Of a stretch of 64,000 nucleotides of DNA, positions 24,636 through 33,332 are shown piece by piece. The stretch is from Pomacea canaliculata. Taxonomy: Eukaryota; Mollusca; Gastropoda; Architaenioglossa; Ampullariidae. The notes under the pieces were generated by a model. The model was not told the origin of the DNA. It did no database searches and was given only the letters and a program-made list of their open reading frames with translations. The translations under genes and the position numbers were made by a program. The first letter of the stretch is position 1. Each line of letters opens with the position of its first letter. The stretch covers positions 17,834,055 through 17,898,054 of the forward strand of contig NC_037599.1 of the NCBI RefSeq assembly GCF_003073045.1, written 5' to 3'.

Positions 24636-26879
24636 ACACATTTTCCAGGTGAGAGCATATCTCTCCACCGAAAGTTTGCAAATGTGTTTTACCTGTGTTT
24701 CTTTTTTACTTTTCAGAAAGTTATGCAAAACTAGCCCCTTCCATCTACCTCCAAATAACAAATGGTTTAAGCACTTTTGAGCAACCTAAATTTTTTGAAG
24801 CTGTTACATTTGCTTTTCCTTTTTCTAGGACCAAGAATCTTTAGAATAGAATCAACTTGAATTAAGTTCATCATCCTCCATACAAACTTATCTTTTGGGA
24901 AAATTCATAACTTGTTTGAGTGAAATTGCCATTATATAATTTGTAGCTACCACTTCAAGTCCCTCGCACTACGATTTAAAACACCTACCTAAATGTGTAG
25001 TAGTGTTGGATAATGTTGTGGATACAGGCGATGGGTGAACAAGAGCCATGTGATCCTGCACAATGATAATTTCCTCAAATAAAAAAAAAACTGCTTTCCT
25101 AGCAAGGGTAACTAATTGTTCACTTATGCAGGATACTTACAGAGGTGAAACTAAACTGTCTAAAGCAGGGGTGGGCAATTAATTTTCCCAAGGGGCCGCA
25201 TGAGAATTGGGATGGTTTTAGAGGGCCTGACTACTATAGTTAACTCCGTTTTACCCAATACTGTATATATAGTATATATACTGGTGGGCCGGTCAGACAC
25301 AGGAGGCGGGCCGGCCTTTGCCCAGGTCTGGTCTAAAGTAACTACATATAGATGCATACGCTGTAAATCATAACATTTATTTTCAGAAAAATCAGTTTGG
25401 TTCTTTTTTGTCACTAATAATTGTTTTGAATTTTATGAACTTCAGACATGAAAAAAGCAGTATGGTTCCTGGATTTGACCTGCTTCAGTCCCAACAAATA
25501 TTTTAGCACCCCCATGCATAAGAAATAAGCTGTGTGGACTACAGTGATGGGCAGTTATTTTCAAACTAAAAAACTTGAAAAAATTATTTTATGCAAGCGT
25601 CAAGGCAGCAAACAAAGTCATTATACCTAGAAAGTGGGAATGTGCAGTTTACAACACATATGGTTAAAAGGAAAAGATTAGAAAAACTATTGAGTGTAGG
25701 ACACAAGACAAGAGCACAGTGGGGAACTTGTAATGTATCTTTGAACATTGCTTCCAAGACTGAAGCTAGTTTAAAGCACACATGAAACAGAAAAATAAAG
25801 GAAGATTAACAAACACAATAAAGCTGAAACTTATTTTTTGAGCCCTGATAAGAAAATTGCTAATAAAATTGTGGCCCATGTTATATCCTCTTTCTTTAAT
25901 CTGTAATAAATGAAATTAAAATCAGTGGCAGATGACCTGCAGTTATTTTTGTCTGCATGTTATGGAAAACATCCTTAAATGGTCCTTAGAATTTTAAGTG
26001 TGGTCAGCCCTGTATGAACTCTGAAAAGACTTAAACGATATATCACATTTTTACAATTAATTGACTCTCAGATCATTTAGTGAACTAGTAAGAAAGTATG
26101 AATGAACATAATAACATATATCAGCTAAATGAGAGCAGATAGAAATATACTCAACCAACAGTTATTACAATGAATGACTATATGGCCTCTGAAGCACCAA
26201 AACCCATATATTCTATGGTAAAAAAATCAACTATTTAAAAATCTTTATTTAAAATGGAGAAAAGCCTAATCCCCATAACTCACACTGTCAAGAGTTTCCA
26301 GGTCTTGCAACTTTCTAGAGAACGAATGCGATGTGAGCGTAGGTGAGCGACATTAGCACCATGTGATCATATATATAATCCTCCACCCACCCCCTTTTGA
26401 CAAAGGTGTATGGCTGCATATTTAAAAGAAAAGAAATTTCTCTGTAATTCATACTCTTAATGTTACAACAACAACTACTACTACTACACTTTAGTTGCTC
26501 CTTGGCGAACATCTAAATATGTCAGTGCTTCCAGGCATGAGTGTTTGTGTGTATCCTTAGTTTGCCATTGTACTTCCCCCCTCCTCCCCCACATCTTAAT
26601 AGTCATAAAGTTTCTTGCTCATGGTGTAGTCTTAATTGAAAGAATGAGAGTGATTGTAGAAGGAAGAAGAATATAGGATTTAAACATGGAAAGATCAAGA
26701 AGTGCGGACTGATCATTGTGCATGTGTTTAATCATGTCTTTCGTTTTTGTGTCGATATGTTTGGTTCTTTTATCCATCACCTTTACCATCATCCCTCTAC
26801 ATATGTTCAACATCAACACCATAAGACTGCACAAGAATAAAAAAGCACTTTAATCGAGAATGGATTGTTATCATAACAA
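24636..26879. other. Spacer between H1 and the ZP-family array
   Basis: Apart from the MITE at 25166-25330 I see no gene. It is AT-rich, with short open frames only. Confidence 0.55.
25166..25330 (+). mobile_element. hAT-type MITE, copy 1
   Basis: This 165-bp element has the identical 8-bp direct repeat GTCTAAAG at 25158-25165 and 25331-25338. Its inverted ends are CAGGGGTGGGCAA and CAGACCTGGGCAA. The TIR and the GGCC-rich, TATATA-centred body recall Tip100/Zaphod-like hAT elements. It is non-autonomous. A second copy in opposite orientation lies at 27489-27689. Confidence 0.88.
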
Positions 26880-26885
26880 TTTATT
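26880..26885 (-). terminator. Poly(A) signal equivalent for paralog A
   Basis: AATAAA on the minus strand. It lies in a block aligning with the AATAAA-containing block downstream of paralog B (33204-33209), where flanking words such as GAATGCTC are shared. It is probably the ancestral end of the duplicated transcription unit. Confidence 0.5.
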
Positions 26886-27339
26886 TTGGAATGCTCCGTG
26901 ACTGAAATAAAACACCAGTCAACCTCCTTTTTTAATTATTATTATTGTTAATGTTAATAATAATAATAAAGTCTGACAGGGGGCCTTACTCTTGAGTTCT
27001 TTGAAGAAATAACTAATGTTAGTTGCTTCCCTTTAATAACTAAATTTTACGTGCTGACAGGTGCTCAAAGTTCACAGATGAAAAGCATGCCGCAATCAAT
27101 CGCTTTATATATTTCTTTTGTATAGACGAAATAGTCATAGTGAATCACTTCAACGAAACATGAATATTTTATGTAAGCGCTTATCACAATACAGTTTTTT
27201 CTTTGTTTTGAGATTCATAACAAAACCCAGTGGTCATTATAAATCCTTCCGGTTCTTCAATGTTATTAATCCATTATTTATTTCAATGTTTATTTCATAT
27301 CCAGCAAACTAATGTTCCAGTTGTCTCTTTTGATCAAAG

Positions 27340-27440
27340 AACATGAAGAATTAAACTCAGCTGGTGAAGCCTCAAAGTCAGTATGAGAAGTGAAGCATAC
27401 AGAAACCCTTGTGATAGTCACTGCGACATTGGTAGCTTTT
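27340..27440 (-). pseudogene. Relic of the terminal (GPI-tail) exon of paralog A
   Basis: The sequence aligns with the last exon of paralog B: both contain a TCACTTCTCAT-type core followed by CTTCACCAGCTGAGTTT or its near match. It would be the hydrophobic C-terminal exon of an ancestral full-length copy, but it no longer reads as one clean frame. It shows that paralog A was once complete and lost its middle and 3' exons. Confidence 0.55.
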
Positions 27441-27474
27441 GGTAGAATTATCTAGATAATAAAGTAATTCAACA

Positions 27475-29275
27475 GGTACTCTCTAGACCAGACCCTGGGC
27501 AAACGCCGGCCCGCGGGCCGGATCCGGCCCGCCTCCTGTCTCTGATCGGCCCGCCCGCTGGCCCGCCCACCAGTAAATATACTATATATACAGTATTGGG
27601 TAAAACTGAGTTAACTATATTAGTCCGGCCCTCTAAAACCATCCCAGTTTCTCATCCGGCCCCTTGGGAAAATTAATTGCCCACCCCTGCTCTAGACCAT
27701 GGTAGGAGGCTCTAGTGCTGTGGTAAGTTTTAGGTACGTAGGTAGAAGGGATTTATGGTGGGGTAGCCTGTGAACCATATTTTAGTCCATGGGTAAAAAA
27801 AAAAAACACTTGTAGTGGGGTATGCTTTACTCCGTGGGTATGAAATTATTGTAGTAGGGTAATCTGTAAACCGTGGATAGTAGGGTCTTTTGGTAGGGTA
27901 ATGTGTAGACAGTGGGTATAAGAGACTTGTGCTCTGTTGGGGTCATCTGTAGATCGTGGGTAGAATGGTTTGGGGGTTGTGTAATCTGTAGACCATAGGT
28001 AGAAAGGTGTGTTTGGGTAAGTTTTATACCGTGGGTAGGAGGGTGTTGTGTTGGGGTAAGTTTTATACCGTGGGTAGGAGGGTGTTGTGTTGGGGTAAGT
28101 TTTATACCGTGGGTAGGAGGGTGTTGTGTTGGGGTAAGTTTTAGACCGTGGGTAGGAGGGTGTTGTGTTGGGGTCATCTGTAGATCGTGGGTAGAAAGGT
28201 GTGTTTGGGTAAGTTTTATACCGTGGGTAGGAGGGTGTTGTGTTGGGGTAAGTTTTAGACCGTGGGTAGGAGGGCGCTCTGTTGTGGGTCATCTGTAGAT
28301 CGTGGGTAGAATGGTTTGGGGGTTGTGTAATCTGTAGACCATAGGTAGAAAGGTGTGTTTGGGTAAGTTTTATACCGTGGTAGGAGGGTGTTGTGTTGGG
28401 GTAAGTTTTATACCGTGGGTAGGAGGGTGTTGTGTTGGGGTAAGTTTTAGTTTTAGACCGTGGGTAGGAAGGGTGTTGTGTTGGGGTCATCTGTAGATCG
28501 TGGGTAGAAAGGGTGTGTTTGGGTAAGTTTTATACCGTGGGTAGGAGGGTGTTGTGTTGGGGTAAGTTTTAGACCGTGGGTAGGAGGGCGCTCTGTTGGG
28601 GTCATCTGTAGATAGTGGGTAGAATGGTTTGGGGGTTGTGTAATCTGTAGACCATAGGTAGAAAGGTGTGTGTTGGGTAAGTTTTATACCGTGGGTAGGA
28701 GGGTGTTGTGTTGGGGTAAGTTTTAGACCGTGGGTAGGAGGGTGTTGTGTTGGGGTAAGTTTTTATTTTTACCGTGGGTAGGAGGGTGTTGTGTTGGGGT
28801 AAGTTTTAGACCGTGGGTAGAAGGGTGTGTTTGGGTAAGTTTTAGACCGTGGGTAGGAGGGTGTTGTGTTGAAGTCATCTGTAGATCGTGGGTAGAATGG
28901 TTTGGGGGTTGTGTAATCTGTAGATCGTGGGTAGAAAGGTGTGTTTGGGTTAGTTTTATACCGTGGGTAGGAGGGTGTTGTGTTGGGGTAAGTTTTAGAC
29001 CGTGGGTAGGAGGGTGTTGAGCTGGGGTAATCTGTAGACCGTGCGTAGAATGGTTTTGTAGTTCGGTAATGTGAGGACCCTTGGTAGGAGGGTGCTGTGT
29101 TGGAGTCATCTGTAGACCGTGTGTAGAAGGGTGTTGTATTGTCGTGAGTTTTAGACTGTGTGTAGAAGCGTTTTGTGGCTGAGTTATCTGTAGACCGTAC
29201 GTATGCGGGTCTTCGCTCTGGGTAATCTGTATACAATGGGTAGGAGTGACTTTTAGTAGGGTGATTTAAGTCAGA
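27475..29275 (-). repeat. 39-bp coding-type minisatellite
   Basis: About 40 tandem units of mainly 39 bp, with 36-bp variants and a few units with indels. The plus-strand core is GTGGGTAGGAGGGTGTTGTG. On the minus strand the unit encodes a 13-residue repeat such as TPSYPRSKTYPNT. A hAT MITE (27489-27689) is inserted in the distal end unit. The proximal third is read in frame as part of paralog A. Three similar 39-bp units occur in exon 11 of paralog B (33649-33765), so the array probably grew from that exon. Confidence 0.88.
27489..27689 (-). mobile_element. hAT-type MITE, copy 2, inserted in the minisatellite
   Basis: A 201-bp element with perfect 8-bp target duplication CTCTAGAC at 27481-27488 and 27690-27697. 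Its ends match copy 1 in inverted orientation (CAGACCCTGGGCAAA on the left, complement of CAGGGGTGGGCAATTAA on the right). The duplicated target belongs to a 39-bp repeat unit, so insertion came after the array had formed. Confidence 0.88.
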
Positions 29276-30616
29276 TGGTCTTGTTTCGAATTCAACAGAG
29301 CTCTGTGTCTGTGTTTGTGCCTGAGCCATGCTTTCCATATCAAAATCGCACGACACCGCCATTGTATGATTAGTGTTCAGCATTTCTTCATTCTTTTCTT
29401 GTAGTGCCAGCAGCCACTCGTAGGAGTTGTTTCCTGTCTAAACAAACAAAACCTCACATATACAGACATGTGTACGCGTGTACTCATACAATATGATTCA
29501 TGATTATATGAACATGCATTTTGTGTTATTTATATATATATAATTCAGTATGTCTCATATGTATATACAGGCGATCACATAATGAAACATTGGGGCAAGG
29601 TTATAGTTAATTAGTGAGTCACGTGACATCTATTTATTTGTTCGTTGCCTTTTTTGGTTACATTTTGCTTATATATCTTTTCAAGCCGTAAGAGTTTTCA
29701 GACTTATTACACAGGTTGTATCCACACCTTTTTGCCACCGCAGGTCACGCCCACTTGCCGCTCGTTGTCCCGGGTGACGGGGATCTTGACGGAGTAGACG
29801 CCGGTGTCGTCGTATCTCTCCTCGGAGCCGCTGCACCAGGCCTGGGGGGTGCCGGCCTCGTCTGTCAGCTGCACCGTCTCGTACTTGCGTCCGAAAGGGT
29901 TAATCCTCACCAGCGCGTAGCGACCCTCCGAGGGGCTGTTGACGCAGTGGTAGGTGACCTCTGCCCTTCTCGTGCCTGAACGTCAGACGAGAAAACTTCT
30001 AAACTTCTCCTTTGACTGTGTGAGGCAACAATTTTTTCACCCACCCTTGTAGAGGAACCCAACGATATATAATCAAGTCTGTACACACTGATTGTACTTA
30101 GATGAAGGGGTAGGCAAAAATGTGAGAGTAAGGTAGGGACGATACGATACGATATTCTTTAATGATTCAGTCATCTGGCTCAATTTCGTAGGAGGTTTAA
30201 CATGGTAATAAATGATATATAATGAATATACTCAGGGCTTCTGCTAAGGCTAAATTTTTTGGGGTCCCAGGGACCCCTTCTTCAGATTTTTAAGGGGTCC
30301 CTGTTCTTCGCCCAAATTTGAAGGGGACCCCATTGACGAAAATTGAAGGGGTACTGTATGCAATTTTTTGCGTAAGCAGAAGCCCTGATACTTAGTATGT
30401 TTACTACTAGACTTGAATTCTTGCATGCATAGATATGTTAAAAAATACACATAAAATGTCTACGACGAACAATCAACTTTCAAAGAGAGAACAGCAGGAC
30501 TTACCATTATTGCCTTCAGGGGGAGTCACTGAATTATCGTTGATTGTTTGTGCGTGGACTGTGTCCTGAGCTGTCAACACCAGCAGAAGTAGGGCCAGCC
30601 AGGTCCAGGGAGCCAT
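28769..30616 (-). CDS. Paralog A: secreted ZP-N protein with Tyr/Pro-rich 13-residue repeats
   Basis: Three exons fit in frame: 30505-30616 (signal peptide, MAPWTWLALLLLVLTAQ), 29728-29975 and 28769-29437, totalling 1029 nt or 342 residues. Exon 1 ends in phase 1 at GTAAGT and joins directly to the phase-1 ZP-N exon, so the loss of the lectin and EGF exons leaves the frame intact. The ZP-N half keeps four cysteines (YHC, WC, TCGG, SCDF). After SCDF the frame runs without a splice into the minisatellite: about 12 repeats such as TPFYTRSTDDSNT and TPSYPRSKTYPNT, ending at TAA. ZP-C, the furin site and the GPI tail are gone. Such a protein would be secreted, not anchored. The style recalls Tyr/Pro adhesive or matrix proteins, but that is analogy only. 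Transcription is not proven; a spliced link to the old last exon at 27.4 kb is an alternative. Confidence 0.6.
30233..30387. mobile_element. MITE in intron 1 of paralog A
   Basis: This 155-bp element has inverted ends CAGGGCTTCTGCT and the complementary AGCAGAAGCCCTG. The ends are flanked by ATACT at 30228-30232 and 30388-30392. The interior has inverted GGGGTCCC/GGGACCCC words. It is hAT-like by its CAGGG ends, but the 5-bp duplication is short for that superfamily. Confidence 0.65.
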
Positions 30617-30677
30617 CGTCGCCAGCTCACCTCTTCTCAGTCTGATGTCGAATACTGCGCACCTGTCACAGCTCCTC

Positions 30678-30722
30678 AAATATATCCTGGAATGTCAGGT
30701 GATCAGTCAGACAACAACCAAT
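30678..30722 (-). promoter_or_regulatory. Conserved TATA/CCAAT promoter block, paralog A
   Basis: On the minus strand, GGATATATTTG (TATA-like, complement at 30678-30684) lies about 65 bp before the start codon. An inverted CCAAT box (30718-30722) lies upstream. The same arrangement, with the linking words GTGACAGGTGCG and CTGAGAAGAGGTGA, is found upstream of paralogs B and D. Confidence 0.55.
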
Positions 30723-33203
30723 GAGCAAGTTTCAGTTTTTTTTACTCTATTTTCGGTCAACACCTCTTGCGTCAAGCAAATTAACCCGAGGGCTTTATCC
30801 TCTGCTTTTGTTCAGCCAGAGGAAACGGTCTCTTCAGTACTTCTGAAAAAAATCTGTAAAATACAGCTTTCAGTTATATTTCTGGATTTCCCTGTGGAGT
30901 CTGAACGGTTTCAGACAAAACGTTCACAAACCTTTTGCTTCATTTGTGTCAGTCATGATAAGTTTCTGTAAGGTGCAACGGCATTGCCAAGCGCCCATAC
31001 ATACAATAGGTACATACAGTAAAATTTTATATTATGTTTTTAAAACGTTACATGAATATTATCCACTATGCCACCTCAACAACCGAATGGTCTAGAACTT
31101 TGGTCAGTGTTTCAACACAGAGGTTGCCAAGACAACCATAAAACTTGTTGCTTGGAAGTCAACAGAGCATCCACATATTAGTTTGTTACAAAAAATACAG
31201 TTGAGAACTTCAAGTACATGCTCAGAGGAATTGTCCAATCAGCAAGCCCACTTTTGTAACATCACCAGAATTGAAGTCTTGACCTCCTTCAAAGCCCAGA
31301 CAAGAACTACAAGATTCAAAAGTTTTTATCATGCGAAGATGACAGAAGTTTTCATATTGTAATAACTAGTATCAAATAATGAACTCAGTTGACAATAAGT
31401 TTGAACTCAGGTTGGCCTTTAAGTCCAACGTTTAATGCCAAATATGGAAATTTCCGACAAGGTACGGACAAAGCCAGCTAAGTGCGGGTTGAACCCTTAA
31501 ACCTGAAATTCGACTTCAACGCCCGAAAATGAACTTTTGTGAACAAAGGGGACGTGATTCTTTAAGCATCATTTACCATTCGATCCTGATCACGTTCATC
31601 ACCTTTAGGTCAACTCGTGCACTCAGGTACTGTCCCCCACCTTTACATTTTAGAAAAAAAAGTGAAAGAGCAATGCTATATCATTGTGTAAACAACTGAG
31701 TACAGTCACGATTTCGATAGTAGGAAAAGAAGGAGATAACCAGCTTATGGAGGTATTTACCACGGAGGTAGGTTTCAAAAGCCTCGATAGGAAGTTACTG
31801 AAGGGGACAGTAAGCAGCGCTCACGAGTGTAGAATGTAAACTTTTTGCGAGAAAACTCTATTTTGTTGATATTTCTAAGTTTCGAACAGCAGCTTAAAAT
31901 AACATTCAAAAGACTCAGTGACTCATACAAAATTTTCTTCTCGTGATGCCAAAAAACAGTGAGTGTGTGTGTGTAGAGGGACATTGTCATTGTGTTTGCA
32001 GGACAATGATCCACTCAAGGACCAGAGAGACGACGCATAATATTTGAAATAATACCGTGGGCTCTTATGAGAACAACAAAGAAAGTCTTGTGATACAATC
32101 AAATACTACCCTAAGTTTATTTCGTGATTGAAAGAGGTTGGAAAAGAAAACTAATTTCAGGACTTTAGCACAAAGGACAATGTTTGAAACCCAAGATTTG
32201 TAGTCCAAACCTGCTAAACAGAGTGTAGTCTGTTTTACCTGAACTTTAGTTGTCAGATGGAAAACAAAACAAAAACCCATAATATTTAAGCAAAAGCTGA
32301 TCTCATTAGGTGGGTGGAAGGGTGAACACAGTAGAGAATGGGACAGAGAGAACCCAATGAGCGTTCACAAGTAAAAACTTTTCAAATTTATCCTTGAAGC
32401 TTATCCTTGAAGAGTTTCAAAATCGTGTGGCCATGTCAATAAACAATTTAAACAGACATCGTATTGAAAATAACACGGTTCCTCATCGCGGCTTTGTTTA
32501 TGTATACGAGATGTATGTATACGTGTGTATGTATGCGTGGTGTGTGTATACGTGATGTATGTATTCATACACGTTATATTGCGGGGAAGTAACAACACAC
32601 ACACAGAGAAAAAGGTGGGGGATGGAAGAGAGAAGAGATTACTATACTCGACATTCAAGAAGACAAGTACTGTGTTCTTGTGTGTATGTGTGTCTGCTTG
32701 TCTCTTGGAGTGAAAGGAGTCAAGAACAATGAAACTTTATTTCAGAAGTCGTATTCCTCACTCTCTGATACATGTCTTCAATGTTTGGCGAACGTCCAGG
32801 TGTGTGGCAGTACATCAAGGCATGGGCATACAGAATGAATAAAACAGCCAGACGACAGAAAGAGGAGGACTAAATTTTCTCAGTGAGTCAACCAAACACT
32901 TTTCTCGTTTGCAGTTGACGGTGTTGCATGCAAGCATTTAAAGGCTGGGTGTAGGGGAAGACAGGATGATGGTAAAATAGGTAATTACTAGAATTTGTTT
33001 ACAAGCTTTTATGATAATCATGTAGTCAGCAATTATGTGTGGATATGCATGTGTTTAACATTTTTATTTTTGTTTCTTTGTCTGACTCTTTTTCATCCAT
33101 TCACCAATTTTTTAACCAGTCTCTACTTTGTTCATCCAACATCGTAACATTGCAGAAAAACAAAGAAGGCGTTTGATTCAACAATGTAGTTTTATCATAA
33201 AAA
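30723..33203. other. Spacer between paralogs A and B
   Basis: It contains blocks alignable with the regions upstream of B and D, for example around 31765-31880 versus 39640-39740 and 58270-58390 (shared words such as CACGAGTGTAGAA). The tandem duplication unit thus reaches well upstream of the start codon. No extra gene is seen. Confidence 0.5.
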
Positions 33204-33209
33204 TTTATT
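33204..33209 (-). terminator. Poly(A) signal of paralog B
   Basis: AATAAA on the minus strand about 125 bp past the predicted stop codon of B, in a block shared with the downstream region of A. Confidence 0.55.
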
Positions 33210-33332
33210 TAGAATGCTCTGCTACTAAAGTATGTCGCCACAAATTAACAATTATTTTAAGACGAAAGAGTATATTTTGTATCTTGCTTTAACTACTGTT
33301 CTAAGTTTAGAATAATACCCAGTGGAAACAAA

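Noticed and set aside
27700-29275. CRISPR-like direct-repeat array
   Set aside because: Units are contiguous, with no unique spacers between them. The setting is an animal genome, and the unit is related to a coding exon.
28769-29437. Mussel foot-protein homolog
   Set aside because: Tyr/Pro/Lys/Thr repeats are similar in style to adhesive decapeptides, but the unit length and sequence differ, and the repeat is better explained as an expanded linker of the ZP family.
29716-29979. Plus-strand Gly/Ala/Val-rich frames opposite the ZP-N exon, recurring at 35909, 52112 and 62546
   Set aside because: These frames recur because the minus-strand exon 6 is conserved and GC-rich; they lack their own promoters and end with the exon.
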